Positions 8,721-18,851 are shown, numbered from the stretch's first letter. The stretch: DNA of 64,000 nucleotides from Photobacterium swingsii (GCF_024346715.1 NZ_AP024852.1:2170001-2234000); one strand, 5' to 3'. The notes: a model not told the origin generated them from the letters alone. A program made the numbers and translations.

Positions 8721-9562
8721 AACGCTTAGTCCTAGCTACAACACTGCTTTTTACAGCCACATCAAGCTTGGCGAATGAGCGTATCATCAGTGCTGGCTCA
8801 GCCATTACTGAACTCTTAAATGCTATTGGTGCACAGCAAAGCATTGTTGCTGTCGATGCCACCAGCCGCAGTTTAGTCAGTAAAGACACGCCAGCGCTGG
8901 GCTATCATCGCGCATTGTCAGCAGAAAGCTTAATCGCACTCACCCCTACCCGATTATTAGGCTCAGAAGAAATGGGGCCTAAAACCACACTCGACCTAGT
9001 GAAGCAAGCCGGTGTAGAGGTCAATATTCTCAATTCAGGTGAAACAGTGAATGATCTGCTGCACCGTATCGATAGTATTGGTGAGATAACAGGAAAACAA
9101 ACTGAAGCAAATCAGCTGAAAGAAGAAGTGAAACAACAAGTCGCGAACATTGAAAACAATAATCACAAGGCCAGCACTTCAAATAAAAAGCCCGTCAAAG
9201 TCTTATTTCTTTCGATCCATGAAGGCCGCCCTGCAACCGTTGGTGGACGTAATACCACTGCAGATACGGTCATTCGCCTAGCGGGCGGTATTAACCCTGC
9301 CGCTGAACAAGTCGAATCTTATAAACCCATTTCAGCTGAATCTATGCTTGAAATGCAACCAGACCTCATCATGTTAAGTAGCCGCACTTATAACTCAATA
9401 GGTAAAGCCGATGGTTTATTTAAAGAATTGCCACTGCTTGCAGCTACCCCAGCAGGTATCAATAAAGCTGTGGTAGTTATTGATGGCACTGCTTTAATTG
9501 GTGGTTTAGGGCTAAAAAGCCTCAGTGAAGCAGAACGCTTGAACCGTGTTTTCTACCCTTAA
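8717..9562 (+). CDS. hutB: HutB periplasmic haem-binding protein
   Basis: 281 residues with a cleavable signal peptide (MKRLVLATTLLFTATSSLA, cut before NERI) and the class III periplasmic binding fold of haem and vitamin B12 transporters: RIISAGSAITELLNAIGA at the start, and a long linking helix (about 110-155). It binds haem in the periplasm and delivers it to HutCD. The start overlaps exbD (ATGA). Confidence 0.93.
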   Translation: MKRLVLATTLLFTATSSLANERIISAGSAITELLNAIGAQQSIVAVDATSRSLVSKDTPALGYHRALSAESLIALTPTRLLGSEEMGPKTTLDLVKQAGVEVNILNSGETVNDLLHRIDSIGEITGKQTEANQLKEEVKQQVANIENNNHKASTSNKKPVKVLFLSIHEGRPATVGGRNTTADTVIRLAGGINPAAEQVESYKPISAESMLEMQPDLIMLSSRTYNSIGKADGLFKELPLLAATPAGINKAVVVIDGTALIGGLGLKSLSEAERLNRVFYP

Positions 9563-9580
9563 TCGTCGAGTATTCGTTAC

Positions 9581-10627
9581 GTGTCCGTTATGCAGATCCA
9601 AAGACTTCCTTTAAAAATCGTTTTCCCCGTCGGGTTGAGCTTGCTCTGCTTGGCGGTGGCAACGTCAGTAATTGTTGGCCCTATGGCCATCACGCTAAGC
9701 CAGAGTTTAAAAGCTTTTACGCCGTGGCAAAATGAATTACCCGCACATATTCAGATCGTTATTCACCAGATTAGGCTTCCAAGAACCCTATTGTGTATAG
9801 CAATAGGCGCTATTCTCGCGTTATGTGGCGCCGTTATGCAGGGCTTATTTCGTAACCCGCTCGCAGACCCTGGCATCATCGGGGTGTCTGGTGGTGCAAG
9901 CTTAGGCGCGGCACTTGCTATTGTACTGTTCGGCTCATGGGCCGCTTCATTCCCTATTCTGCTCACGTTAGGCACTGTGCCTATCATGGCATTTCTTGGG
10001 GGCGCAGTAAGTACTTGGCTGGTTTATACACTTGGCACAGACAAAAATGGCACATCCGTGACCATCATGCTGCTAGCCGGTGTAGCTATCGGAGCCTTAT
10101 CAGGCGCCGCTTTAGGCCTAATGAATTACTTTGCAGATGATCAAGCATTACGCGACCTATCGTTATGGACCATGGGCTCATTAGCTGGTGCAACATGGCC
10201 AGGCATTGCCTTAGCCTTTACAACCTTAGGCATTCTAATGTGGGTCTTCGATCGTCAAGCAAATGCCTTAAATGCCTTTTTACTTGGTGAAGCAGAGGCC
10301 AAACACATGGGTGTTAATGTGCAGGCGCTCAAGCGTAGCTTAATTTTGCTCTGTGCTGCAGGTGTTGGTGTCTGCGTATCCCTCACTGGTGTTATTGGAT
10401 TTGTCGGCCTAATCATTCCACACTTAGGCCGCATGCTTTCAGGCCCTAACCATAAAACATTGCTACCTCTATCGGCGTTATTGGGTGCTTTGATTTTATT
10501 AGTTGCAGATATGATTGCCCGCGTTATAGCCGCCCCTGCCGAACTGCCTGTCGGCATCATTACCGCTATTTTAGGTGCGCCATTCTTCATTATGTTATTG
10601 GTTAAACAAAAAGGACGCCTGTCATGA
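9581..10627 (+). CDS. hutC: HutC haem ABC transporter permease (FecCD family)
   Basis: A hydrophobic 348-residue protein of the BtuC/FecCD type with about ten helices. Family landmarks are RLPRTLLCIAIGAILALCGA, NPLADPGIIGVSGGASLGA and GFVGLIIPHLGR. It forms the membrane channel of the HutBCD importer. The frame begins with GTG at 9581; an ATG nine bases later (9590) could be the true start. It is 18 bases after hutB and overlaps hutD by four bases. Confidence 0.93.
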   Translation: MSVMQIQRLPLKIVFPVGLSLLCLAVATSVIVGPMAITLSQSLKAFTPWQNELPAHIQIVIHQIRLPRTLLCIAIGAILALCGAVMQGLFRNPLADPGIIGVSGGASLGAALAIVLFGSWAASFPILLTLGTVPIMAFLGGAVSTWLVYTLGTDKNGTSVTIMLLAGVAIGALSGAALGLMNYFADDQALRDLSLWTMGSLAGATWPGIALAFTTLGILMWVFDRQANALNAFLLGEAEAKHMGVNVQALKRSLILLCAAGVGVCVSLTGVIGFVGLIIPHLGRMLSGPNHKTLLPLSALLGALILLVADMIARVIAAPAELPVGIITAILGAPFFIMLLVKQKGRLS

Positions 10628-11430
10628 TGGCTGGTTTTTCATCTTCTCGATTTCAATCCCAGGATAAGATCGCAATTGCAGCAAAAGGATTGCATTTAGG
10701 CCTAGGCGGCAAGACCTTACTTGATAACTTTGATATAGAAATCAAACATGGTGAAGTCACGGCGTTACTTGGTCCAAATGGCGCTGGGAAGAGTACGTTA
10801 CTAAAAGTGCTTTGTGGTGAATTAGATGCAGGTGGTGACATTAGCATTCAGGGGAAAACCCATGCTCAGTGGTCAGCGAAAGAATTGGCGAAGTATTTAG
10901 CTGTTTTACCACAGCACAGTAGTTTAAGTTTTGCTTTTACTGCCCAAGAAGTGGCTGAATTAGGCGCTTTACCGCTGGATCTCACTCGCGCACAGGCCAG
11001 CAAAACAGCGGCCAGTATGATGGAAAAGACAGAGGTGACGGCCCTATCAAACCGTCTATATCCCTCGCTATCTGGTGGCGAGAAGCAACGGGTCCATTTT
11101 GCTCGCGTACTTACCCAGCTTAGCGAAGCCAAGGAAAATGCAATTTTGATGCTCGATGAACCAACGTCAGCACTCGATTTAGCGCATCAACATAAAACAT
11201 TGCAGCTTGCGCAAAGCATGGCAAAAGAAGGGGCTGCCGTTATCATTGTTTTGCATGATCTTAATCTTGCGGCACAATATGCCGACCGTTTGGTGATAGT
11301 GAACGAGGGAAAAATACAAGCTGATGGTGATGCTTGGCAGGCACTTGAGCCTAAAAATATTGAACGTGTTTACGGTTGGCCAGTAACCATCACTGAGCAT
11401 CCAAGCTTACAACACCCGATAATTCTATAG
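10624..11430 (+). CDS. hutD: HutD haem ABC transporter ATPase
   Basis: 268 residues with all ABC ATPase motifs: Walker A GPNGAGKST (about residues 53-61), Q-loop VLPQHS, signature LSGGEKQR, Walker B AILMLDEPTSALD and the switch histidine in IIVLHDLN. It powers haem import through HutC. It is the last gene of the operon. The intergenic region after it holds a PurR-like site and a terminator. Confidence 0.94.
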   Translation: MMAGFSSSRFQSQDKIAIAAKGLHLGLGGKTLLDNFDIEIKHGEVTALLGPNGAGKSTLLKVLCGELDAGGDISIQGKTHAQWSAKELAKYLAVLPQHSSLSFAFTAQEVAELGALPLDLTRAQASKTAASMMEKTEVTALSNRLYPSLSGGEKQRVHFARVLTQLSEAKENAILMLDEPTSALDLAHQHKTLQLAQSMAKEGAAVIIVLHDLNLAAQYADRLVIVNEGKIQADGDAWQALEPKNIERVYGWPVTITEHPSLQHPIIL

Positions 11431-11583
11431 CGTCTGGTTATGTAATCTCTATAATGCACACATAAATGCATACTGATGCATCAAATTTTACTCAGTTTAC
11501 ATTGTTTATGTTGATGTTTATCAAGTATTGCCATCTTGAGAGACAGAAACGTTGCACTGTGCGCTACACTCAGTAAAATGTGA

Positions 11584-11599
11584 ACGCAAGCGATTAACA
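11584..11599 (+). promoter_or_regulatory. Candidate PurR operator upstream of purR
   Basis: ACGCAAGCGATTAACA fits the PurR pattern ANGCAANCGNTTNCNT at 9 of 11 fixed positions by hand count. E. coli PurR represses its own gene. Here a terminator-like hairpin lies between this site and purR, so it may act on a promoter upstream of that hairpin. Confidence 0.45.
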
Positions 11600-11620
11600 A
11601 TGTAACGCTACCGAATCCAT

Positions 11621-11650
11621 AAAAGCCGCTCATCTGAGAAGCGGCTTTTA
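11621..11650 (+). terminator. Terminator after hutD / before purR
   Basis: A perfect 10-bp stem (AAAAGCCGCT / AGCGGCTTTT) with a 9-base loop ends in TTTT and then AACGTTT. It most likely ends the hut operon, but a promoter at the PurR-like site would read into it. Confidence 0.7.
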
Positions 11651-11756
11651 ACGTTTATACAAGGTCTCAAGCAGCACGTAGCACTCAATATGCAAGAGTA
11701 AGCACAGTGCTTGGCTTAGAAAGATCCTCTTTATTCCAATTATTAGAAGAATAAAT

Positions 11757-12761
11757 ATGGCAACGATTAAAGATGTTGCACGTATGGCTGGTGTTTCAAC
11801 AACAACAGTCTCTCACGTGATAAATAAAACACGCTTCGTCGCAGAAGCAACGCAAAAGAAAGTGTTAACGGCTGTTGATGAACTTAACTACGCCCCAAGT
11901 GCTGTTGCTCGCAGCCTGAAATGTAACACTACGCGCACTATTGGTATGTTGGTGACTAAATCAACCAACCCCTTCTTCGCCGAAGTTGTACATGGTGTTG
12001 AAGAATACTGCTACAAAGAAGGCTATACCCTCATTCTGTGTAACACAGAAGGTAACCTTTCTAAGCAGCGCGATTACCTACGCATGCTAGCAGAAAAGCG
12101 CGTTGATGGCTTAATGGTGATGTGTTCAGACCTCGATCAACGTCTGTTAGATTTGCTAGAGCGTCAAAACGATCTACCTATGGTAGTGATGGACTGGGGT
12201 CCAGAAAGCCCACACACGGATAAAATCCAAGATAACGCAGCAATTGGTGGCTATGTTGCTATCAAACACTTTATTGAGAATGGCCATACCAAAATCGGTT
12301 GCCTATCTGGACACAATGAGAAGTCAACCTGTCGTGAGCGTCTAAAAGGCTTCCAAAAGGCCATGGACGAAGCAAATCTATCAGTGAATGAAGATTGGGT
12401 CATCGAAGGTGACTTCGAATGTGAAACGGCCGTTAAAGCCGCAGAACAGTTCATCGCAATGAAAGAACGTCCGACTGCTATATTCTGTTTTAATGACATT
12501 ATGGCAATGGCGATGATCAGTACTTTTGTTCAACATGGAATTCGTGTTCCTGAAGATATCTCGATTATTGGTTACGATAATATCGAACTCGCGCCTTTCT
12601 TCTCGCCTCCATTAACAACAATCCACCAGCCTAAACGCCGTTTAGGCAAAACTGCGATTGAAATCTTAATGGAGCGTGTGAAAGACAAAAAACACGAAAA
12701 CCGCATTTTCGAAATGTCGCCTGAATTAGTAGTGCGTAAATCCGTTCATAAACTGAATTAA
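11757..12761 (+). CDS. purR: PurR, purine repressor (LacI family)
   Basis: 334 residues with the LacI-family helix-turn-helix ([20 protein letters not shown]) and hinge helix, then the periplasmic-binding-like ligand domain. The full N terminus ([43 protein letters not shown]) follows E. coli PurR closely. With hypoxanthine or guanine as corepressor it represses purine synthesis genes. In V. cholerae purR is also next to tfoY. The ATG lies 7 bases after an AGAAGA ribosome site. Confidence 0.95.
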   Translation: MATIKDVARMAGVSTTTVSHVINKTRFVAEATQKKVLTAVDELNYAPSAVARSLKCNTTRTIGMLVTKSTNPFFAEVVHGVEEYCYKEGYTLILCNTEGNLSKQRDYLRMLAEKRVDGLMVMCSDLDQRLLDLLERQNDLPMVVMDWGPESPHTDKIQDNAAIGGYVAIKHFIENGHTKIGCLSGHNEKSTCRERLKGFQKAMDEANLSVNEDWVIEGDFECETAVKAAEQFIAMKERPTAIFCFNDIMAMAMISTFVQHGIRVPEDISIIGYDNIELAPFFSPPLTTIHQPKRRLGKTAIEILMERVKDKKHENRIFEMSPELVVRKSVHKLN

Positions 12762-12790
12762 TTATTCGCTTTACGCATAAAAATTGAATA

Positions 12791-12820
12791 GCCGACGGTA
12801 TCTAACCGTCGGCTTTTTTT
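12791..12820 (+). terminator. Rho-independent terminator of purR
   Basis: The stem GCCGACGGT / ACCGTCGGC (9 bp, loop ATCTA) is followed by eight T residues, 29 bases after the purR stop. Confidence 0.93.
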
Positions 12821-13037
12821 TGCGTTAACATGCGGTTAAATCTTCCTTTTTTACATAAATATTTAATATGTAACAATAATATTACTTTTGAATTTCAAAT
12901 AAATATCTTTCATTTGCTAAGATATTCATTTCATTCCTGAATATTCTCTCTCCACAGAACAGTAATAATTGAAGCAATATCACATTTCACCCAGCCCAGG
13001 GTAAACGCTTTTCTGCTATTTACGATATGCTTATTAC

Positions 13038-13145
13038 GTCACGAACAGGGCAAACCATTTGAAAAAGTGGGACGCAAAGCTTCCGGCCTAACAGAGTGTT
13101 ATTCGATAAACATTAACACTTTCAAGGTAGCGGGGTTACCGATGG
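13038..13145 (+). ncRNA. Cyclic di-GMP-I (GEMM) riboswitch
   Basis: The conserved GEMM blocks are all present in order: CACGAACAGGGCAAACC, the GAAA-type tetraloop arm closing with GTGGGACGCAAAGC, TTCCGGCCTAA, a variable P3-like arm (13091-13123), and GGTAGCGGGGTTACCGATGG at the end. This is the aptamer that binds c-di-GMP; the V. cholerae homologue Vc2 lies in front of tfoY in the same way. The start codon of tfoY is 125 bases downstream, and the DNA between them (13146-13269) should hold the expression platform. I see no clean T-tailed terminator there, so translational control or internal promoters are likely. The upstream 12821-13037 is AT-rich and presumably carries the promoter. Confidence 0.95.
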
Positions 13146-13269
13146 ATTTAACGCAAAACCTGCTTTTGGGTTTGACATGCTTTTGACATACATTAAGTGT
13201 GCTTTGCTAACCTAAACTCCTCGCTTATATGTTAGGTGACTCCCAAGATTTATTTCACCGAGAAGTCGC

Positions 13270-13860
13270 ATGGATAAACCAATACTTAAAGACACCCTAA
13301 AATTATTCGATTGTTTTGGCAGTGTTAAATCACGATCAATGTTTGGCGGTTTTGGCATTTTTGCAGGCGAAACAATGTTTGCTCTGGTGGTAAAAAACAA
13401 ATTACACCTCCGCGCTAATGCAAAAAACATTGAAGTATTTAAAGAAGCCAATCTATCACCTTATGTTTACGAGAAACGCGGTTTTCCCGTAGTAACTAAA
13501 CATTTTGCTATTCCTGATATCTGGTGGAATACACCAGAAATGATTATTGAATACGCACAAGGCTCACTAGAAGGTGCGAAGAACGACAAAGAAACAAAAA
13601 GCAAAATTGGCCCATCTCGCATTAAAGATTTGCCAAATTTACGATTAGCCAATGAGCGCATGCTAAAAAAAGTGGGTATTGATACTGTCGAGAAGCTTGT
13701 TGAGGTCGGCGCTATCGACGCATACAAAGCATTACTCGATACGCATGATAATAATCTCAACATTGAGTTGCTTTGGGCTTTAGAAGGCGCGATCAGCGGC
13801 AGACACTGGTCTGTAATCAGTGAAACCAGACGTGGTGAATTGTTAGGTTTGTTACCCTAG
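13270..13860 (+). CDS. tfoY: TfoY, TfoX/Sxy-family regulator
   Basis: 196 residues with the two TfoX domains: N-terminal TfoX_N (about 1-95; [20 protein letters not shown]) and C-terminal helix-hairpin TfoX_C (about 118-192; [20 protein letters not shown]). I call it TfoY, not the competence regulator TfoX, because of the c-di-GMP-I riboswitch in its leader and the purR neighbour, both as in V. cholerae, where TfoY controls motility and type VI secretion. The ribosome site GAGAAG lies five bases before the ATG. Confidence 0.93.
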   Translation: MDKPILKDTLKLFDCFGSVKSRSMFGGFGIFAGETMFALVVKNKLHLRANAKNIEVFKEANLSPYVYEKRGFPVVTKHFAIPDIWWNTPEMIIEYAQGSLEGAKNDKETKSKIGPSRIKDLPNLRLANERMLKKVGIDTVEKLVEVGAIDAYKALLDTHDNNLNIELLWALEGAISGRHWSVISETRRGELLGLLP

Positions 13861-13898
13861 GGAGTCGGGTGAACAACGACACTTTTGCTACAATAAGA

Positions 13899-13922
13899 AC
13901 GAGGCTGATGCCTCGTTTTTTG
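13899..13922 (+). terminator. Rho-independent terminator of tfoY
   Basis: The stem ACGAGGC / GCCTCGT (7 bp, TGAT loop) is followed by TTTTT. The rest of the stretch to 14181 shows no gene; a small hairpin (ACCGC/GCGGT) lies at 14032-14046. Confidence 0.9.
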
Positions 13923-14181
13923 TTGCTTTAGCCCACCCAATGTCAGGATTACGTCAAAGATTGACTCTACTCACAAATACTGTTCACAAAAGCATCAGTT
14001 AACTTTTAATCCCCCCCTAAATAAGTAAAATAACCGCTGCTGGCGGTGTGAAAACCGTCAATTTTTTGTTTTCAACTACTTATGGTAACTGTTGCAGTTA
14101 AATCGACGTCAATAATATGTCGTCACTATAGCGACCATAACTAACTTGCGGTCTTTGAGATTGCTAAAAAGTGAGGCCAGT

Positions 14182-14574
14182 ATGCTCTGTTCAAAGCCTT
14201 TTCCTGGGCAAGCAGACCACATATTTAAGGATAAATTTTGCAAATGGCCGAAACTCCTCCGCGCCTTTGTTATTCTTAGCCTACTCCCCCCTGCCTTTGT
14301 AATGCTACTTGTTTCTCAGCAACTCGCTCCCCTTGATGTGCTTATCGACATATTTACCCTAGTCGGTGGCTTTAATGTCATTCTAGTCATTTGGGGAGGA
14401 TTACTAAAAATCCGGGCACGTAAATATTGGTACCGTAATTACCATATCGGCAAAACGCTGGTACTGGCTTGCCTACCAATTCTGGCATCAGCCTATATCG
14501 CTTTTTCAGAAATCCCCGATAACCGCGTTGTGCAGCAAGAACGTAGCCGTGCTGTTGAAGTCGCCATTAATTAG
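14182..14574 (+). CDS. Small inner-membrane protein of unknown function
   Basis: I do not recognise this family. The frame is 130 residues from the ATG at 14182, which has a GAGG ribosome site; an upstream TTG at 14146 has none. After a short hydrophilic N terminus there are three predicted membrane helices (about residues 27-45, 50-72 and 92-110), with basic residues between them (KIRARKYWYRNYHIGK) and a charged C terminus. It is 143 bases before the ynj-like cluster and on the same strand, so a link to that cluster is possible but unproven. Confidence 0.6.
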   Translation: MLCSKPFPGQADHIFKDKFCKWPKLLRAFVILSLLPPAFVMLLVSQQLAPLDVLIDIFTLVGGFNVILVIWGGLLKIRARKYWYRNYHIGKTLVLACLPILASAYIAFSEIPDNRVVQQERSRAVEVAIN

Positions 14575-14673
14575 CCGTTCGTTCAAAATACGCGCAATTA
14601 ATCACGATTTTCAATTTTTTCCTAATTAATTGAAATATTTGCGCCCTTGGTTGGGTCTCCTTTATTACCTTGG

Positions 14674-14691
14674 TATAGCATTGGTGCTATA
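14674..14691 (+). promoter_or_regulatory. Palindrome upstream of the ynjA-like gene
   Basis: TATAGCA-TTGG-TGCTATA is a perfect 7-bp-armed inverted repeat 26 bases before the ynjA start. It could be an operator or the hairpin of a leader. Nested looser inverted repeats (GCGCAA at 14592 / TTGCGC at 14639; TTCAATT at 14610 / AATTGAA at 14628) lie just upstream. Confidence 0.4.
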
Positions 14692-14717
14692 TCATGTGTT
14701 CATAAGGAAACGACGCA

Positions 14718-15344
14718 GTGCGCCTCGCGAAAAAAAACAAATATTCAATCTTTGTCCGCCCATTACTTTGGCTACAAAAACGTAATTTCGGCGCAGAACT
14801 CAACCCGTCTTTACTTTGGGGACGCCGCCCGCCACTCTTTTGGTTGGTCGCTGGATTTTTTGGCTACCTAGATCGCCGCCATTCACCACTTTCACCGGTT
14901 ACACGATCTTTGGTTTGTGTCCGCGTTTCACAACTAAACGATTGTGAATTTTGCGTCGATGCTAACGGAATGCGTCTAGCCGAGCGTTGCGATTCTGTTG
15001 AAAAGATCAAAGCCCTTTCTCAATGGCAACAAAACAGCGCCCTATTCACTGACGAAGAAATCGCAGTGCTGCATTATGTTGAAGCGATGACCATTACAGG
15101 GCAAAAAGTCACAGAAGACATGCTATCTGATCTACAGCAATGGTTTAACGAAGATAGCCTAGTAGAACTTACTGCCCTGATCGCCTTCCAAAACCTATCT
15201 GCCAAATTTAATACCGCGCTTGATGTACCTGCACAAGGGTTTTGCTCTGTGCCGACAACATCAGCACTTAAAAGCACCGCTACTGCCGATGAACCAGACA
15301 CCTCATCGGCTCAGCAGCAAGAACCACCACAGAGTAAATCGTAG
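14718..15344 (+). CDS. ynjA: AhpD-like carboxymuconolactone decarboxylase family protein (YnjA-like)
   Basis: 208 residues of the AhpD/CMD family. The redox pair sits in CEFCVDAN (Cys76 and Cys79), followed by helices of the usual all-alpha fold. Proteins with this CXXC are thiol-dependent peroxidases or reductants; the substrate is unknown. The start is GTG with an AAGGAAA ribosome site. The last ~35 residues are a low-complexity Thr/Ser/Gln tail. In E. coli an AhpD-like gene, ynjA, heads the ynjABCDEF cluster, and this gene occupies the same place. It is followed after ten bases by a flavin disulfide reductase gene, so the two may form a redox pair. Confidence 0.82.
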   Translation: MRLAKKNKYSIFVRPLLWLQKRNFGAELNPSLLWGRRPPLFWLVAGFFGYLDRRHSPLSPVTRSLVCVRVSQLNDCEFCVDANGMRLAERCDSVEKIKALSQWQQNSALFTDEEIAVLHYVEAMTITGQKVTEDMLSDLQQWFNEDSLVELTALIAFQNLSAKFNTALDVPAQGFCSVPTTSALKSTATADEPDTSSAQQQEPPQSKS

Positions 15345-15354
15345 GAGTTATCTC

Positions 15355-17595
15355 ATGGATAGAAAGAAACTACTGCTCATTACCGTCATTGCCGCGCTTA
15401 TTGGAAGTTGGTTCCTGTTCGACTTGGGTCAGTACTTCACCTTAGAGCAAGCAAAGGCACAACAAGTCGCGCTGCAAGACACGATAGCTGCACGTCCCTT
15501 CTTTGCGAGTTTAGTGTACTTTGCTATTTATATCGTTGTAACAGCACTCTCCTTACCCGGTGCTGCAATTATGACGCTACTTGGCGCGGCATTATTTGGT
15601 TTTTGGTGGAGTCTAATCCTAGTCTCGTTCGCAAGTACTATTGGTGCAACACTCGCTTTCCTATTTAGCCGCTATATTCTTCGCGACTGGGTACAGGCGA
15701 AATTCGGCCATCGTCTTGCGCCTATCAATGCTGGCATTAAAAAAGACGGTGCTTTTTATCTATTCACACTCAGATTAATCCCAGTGTTCCCATTCTTTCT
15801 GGTGAACCTATTAATGGGGTTAACGCCACTATCAACCAAACTCTTTTACTTAGTCAGCCAAATCGGGATGCTGGCCGGTACTGCTGTGTATATCAACGCA
15901 GGTACACAACTTGGTGAAATCGAATCGCTCGGTGGCATCATTTCAGCTCCCGTGCTTATTTCTCTCGCGCTATTAGGGATTTTTCCACTGGTCGCAAAAT
16001 TTGTCATGGGCCTTATCGAGCAGCGCCGCGTATATGCTGACTGGACACCGCCTGAAAAATTCGATCAAAACATGGTCGTCATTGGGGCGGGTGCAGGTGG
16101 CTTAGTCAGCGCCTATATTGCAGCTGCAGTAAAAGCAAAAGTGACCTTAATTGAGCGCCATAAGATGGGTGGTGATTGCTTAAATACAGGCTGTGTGCCC
16201 TCTAAGGCTGTTATCCGCGCGGCACATGCCATGTCGGAAATTACCCGAGCGAAGGAATTCGGTATTACCACTGGTGGTGTAAGCGTCAATTTTGAGCAGG
16301 TCATGGCGCGCGTTCATACAGTCATCGATAAAATTGAACCTCACGATTCTGTTGAGCGATATTCGTCGCTAGGTGTGAATTGTGTCTCTGGTGAAGCGCG
16401 TATTTTGTCGCCATGGGAAGTTGAAGTAAACGGTGAGCGTATGACTACCCGCAACATAGTGATTGCGACAGGTGCTCGCCCACTAGTTCCTAATATTCCC
16501 GGACTTCAAGATGTTAGCTACCTGACCTCTGACACTATTTGGCAGCTAAAAGAACAACCTAAGAGACTTCTGGTACTGGGGGGCGGCCCGATTGGCTGTG
16601 AACTCGCACAAAGCTTCCAACGGCTTGGTAGTCACGTAACCTTGGTCGAAATGGTTGACCAACTACTTATCCGCGAAGATGCTGATGCCGCAGAGCTCGT
16701 CCATAGCAAATTACAAAGCGACGGTGTTGAGGTCAAACTTAACCACAAAGCCCTACGCTTCGAGTCCATCGAACAAAGTGACGGTTCCCGTATCCAGCGC
16801 GCTTACCTTGAGCATCAAGGGCAAACTGTTACCACTGACTTTGACTATGTCATGCTTGCACTAGGACGTGTTGCTAACGTACAGGGTTTTGGCTTAGAAG
16901 AACTCGGCATCACCACCAACGAGCGCGGCACAGTAGAAGTGAACGACTACCTGCAAACCAAATACCGCAATATTTTTGCTGTTGGCGACGTTGCAGGGCC
17001 TTTTCAACTAACTCACGCTGCTGCGCATCAGGCATGGTATGCCGCTGTGAATGGGTTATTTGGGCAATTTAAAAAATTCAAAGCTGATTACTCAGTACTG
17101 CCTGCTGCCACCTACACATCGCCTGAGCTTGCTCGTGTGGGGATTAATGAAAAAGAAGCCAAAGCACAAGGTCTTCAATACCAAGTTATTACTTACGGTA
17201 TTGATGATTTAGATAGGGCTATTACTGATGGGGAAGATTACGGCTTTATCAAAGTCATTACCCCTAAAGGCAAAGATACCATCTTAGGTGCAACTATCGT
17301 CGGGAGTAACGCAGGCGAAATGTTAGCCGAGTTTACTTTAGCAATGCGCCATAACTTGGGATTAAACAAGATATTAGGCACAGTCCACCCCTACCCAACC
17401 ATGAGCGAAGCCACAAAATACGCAGCTGGACAGTGGAAGCAAGCTAACGCTCCCAAAATGCTGTTAACATGGGTTGAAAAGTACCATGCATGGATGCGCC
17501 AAGGTAAAAAACAGTCTGTCGTAGACCAAACGGTGACTAAACCGGCATCCACAAACCAAGCAGCCGAGCCACTTAAAGAAAATAAGGATATGTAA
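15355..17595 (+). CDS. TVP38/DedA membrane domain fused to a pyridine nucleotide-disulfide oxidoreductase
   Basis: 746 residues. Residues ~1-225 are a TVP38/TMEM64 (SNARE-associated) membrane domain with about six helices. Residues ~240-710 are a class I flavin disulfide reductase: FAD motif [17 protein letters not shown], active-site [13 protein letters not shown] (Cys275, Cys280), NAD(P) motif [14 protein letters not shown], second FAD motif [10 protein letters not shown] and the catalytic His in HPYPTMSE (His678). It is related to mercuric reductase and lipoamide dehydrogenase but lacks the mercury-binding N-terminal domain. The start at 15355 has an AGGAG ribosome site; in-frame codons upstream overlap ynjA. 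The stop overlaps ynjB (TAATG). The substrate disulfide is unknown. Confidence 0.9.
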   Translation: MDRKKLLLITVIAALIGSWFLFDLGQYFTLEQAKAQQVALQDTIAARPFFASLVYFAIYIVVTALSLPGAAIMTLLGAALFGFWWSLILVSFASTIGATLAFLFSRYILRDWVQAKFGHRLAPINAGIKKDGAFYLFTLRLIPVFPFFLVNLLMGLTPLSTKLFYLVSQIGMLAGTAVYINAGTQLGEIESLGGIISAPVLISLALLGIFPLVAKFVMGLIEQRRVYADWTPPEKFDQNMVVIGAGAGGLVSAYIAAAVKAKVTLIERHKMGGDCLNTGCVPSKAVIRAAHAMSEITRAKEFGITTGGVSVNFEQVMARVHTVIDKIEPHDSVERYSSLGVNCVSGEARILSPWEVEVNGERMTTRNIVIATGARPLVPNIPGLQDVSYLTSDTIWQLKEQPKRLLVLGGGPIGCELAQSFQRLGSHVTLVEMVDQLLIREDADAAELVHSKLQSDGVEVKLNHKALRFESIEQSDGSRIQRAYLEHQGQTVTTDFDYVMLALGRVANVQGFGLEELGITTNERGTVEVNDYLQTKYRNIFAVGDVAGPFQLTHAAAHQAWYAAVNGLFGQFKKFKADYSVLPAATYTSPELARVGINEKEAKAQGLQYQVITYGIDDLDRAITDGEDYGFIKVITPKGKDTILGATIVGSNAGEMLAEFTLAMRHNLGLNKILGTVHPYPTMSEATKYAAGQWKQANAPKMLLTWVEKYHAWMRQGKKQSVVDQTVTKPASTNQAAEPLKENKDM

Positions 17596-18809
17596 TGCAT
17601 CGCTCATCATCATTCAAGCGCCTATCTTCAGGCGCAACAACATTACTCGCCGCGCTAGCTATGGCTGTAGGAGCGAGCACGGCTTACGCCGAAACACATT
17701 CGGCACCAAGCAACCAAGATTGGCTACAAATTGTTGAGCAGGCAAAAGGTGAAACGGTCTACTTTAATGCATGGGGCGGCAGCCAAGAGATCAACGAATA
17801 TCTTCGTTGGGCTGCTCGCGAACTTCAATCACGTTATAGCGTTACGCTAAAGCATGTTAAAGTTGCTGATATTGCAGAAACTACGCAACGCTTATTAGCA
17901 GAAAAGACGGCTGATAAAAATCAAAATGGAAGCGTAGATTTAGTCTGGATCAATGGCGAAAACTTCCGCTCTATGAAACAAAATGAACTGCTATATGGCC
18001 CCTTTGTTTCATCACTGCCAAACTGGGAGTACGTCGATAAACGCTTACCCGTAGATGTAGATTTCACCGAGCCGACTGAAGGGCTAGAAGCACCCTGGGG
18101 CGTCGGTCAACTGGTGTATATTCATGACACCAAGCAATTAAATAACCCACCAAAGAATTTTCCTGAGTTGTTGAGCCTAGCGAAAGCCTACCCTGGCCAA
18201 TTTAGCTACCCTCAACCGCCAGAGTTCCATGGTTCTAGCTTCTTAAAAGCAGCATTGATTGCATTAACTGATAACCCAGAACGTTTATCAGCCCCAATAG
18301 ATACAACTAAACAAGCGGATGTATTTCAAAACACTACAGCCCCTTTATGGGCGTACTTAGATCAGCTTCACCCTGTCGCTTGGAAGCAAGGCAAACAGTT
18401 CCCATCAGGGAGCCCACAAACCATTCAACTATTAGACGATCGTCAATTGTTGATGGCGATTACGTTTAACCCTAATGCAGCCAATGCCGCCATTGAAAAT
18501 GGCAAACTCCCTGACACTGCGCAAGCATATTCATTTGATCAAGGCGCGCTCTCTAATATCCACTTCCTTGCTATCCCATGGAATTCATCGGCTAAAGCTG
18601 GCGCAAAAGTAGCGATTAACTTCTTACTTAGCCCAGAAGCACAAATGCGCAAAGCTGATACCCGTATTTGGGGCGATCCATCCGTACTCAAAGAAGCTGC
18701 ATTACCTGCTGGTGAACGTGGTTTCGCATTGTTTAAACCTATTTCAGAACCACACCCAAGCTGGCAAATCGCCTTAGAGCAAGAATGGCAAAAACGTTAC
18801 GGCCATTGA
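17595..18809 (+). CDS. ynjB: ABC transporter substrate-binding protein, YnjB-like
   Basis: 404 residues with an N-terminal signal peptide (positive start, hydrophobic [12 protein letters not shown], cleavage near AYAETH) and a class II periplasmic binding protein body. The [21 protein letters not shown] stretch and the internal [11 protein letters not shown] resemble the YnjB family. It captures an unknown small solute for YnjC/YnjD. The 106-base gap to ynjC contains a perfect hairpin at 18852-18885, which may stabilise the ynjB message. Confidence 0.85.
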   Translation: MHRSSSFKRLSSGATTLLAALAMAVGASTAYAETHSAPSNQDWLQIVEQAKGETVYFNAWGGSQEINEYLRWAARELQSRYSVTLKHVKVADIAETTQRLLAEKTADKNQNGSVDLVWINGENFRSMKQNELLYGPFVSSLPNWEYVDKRLPVDVDFTEPTEGLEAPWGVGQLVYIHDTKQLNNPPKNFPELLSLAKAYPGQFSYPQPPEFHGSSFLKAALIALTDNPERLSAPIDTTKQADVFQNTTAPLWAYLDQLHPVAWKQGKQFPSGSPQTIQLLDDRQLLMAITFNPNAANAAIENGKLPDTAQAYSFDQGALSNIHFLAIPWNSSAKAGAKVAINFLLSPEAQMRKADTRIWGDPSVLKEAALPAGERGFALFKPISEPHPSWQIALEQEWQKRYGH

Positions 18810-18851
18810 TTTTCTTTGATTATTTATAACGATAAGACCACACTCACTACC

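Noticed and set aside
13270..13860. TfoX competence activator
   Set aside because: Family is right, but the c-di-GMP-I riboswitch and purR neighbour identify TfoY.
15355..17595. Mercury resistance operon (merA)
   Set aside because: The reductase part is MerA-like, but the N-terminal mercury-binding domain, the C-terminal Cys pair and mer genes are missing.
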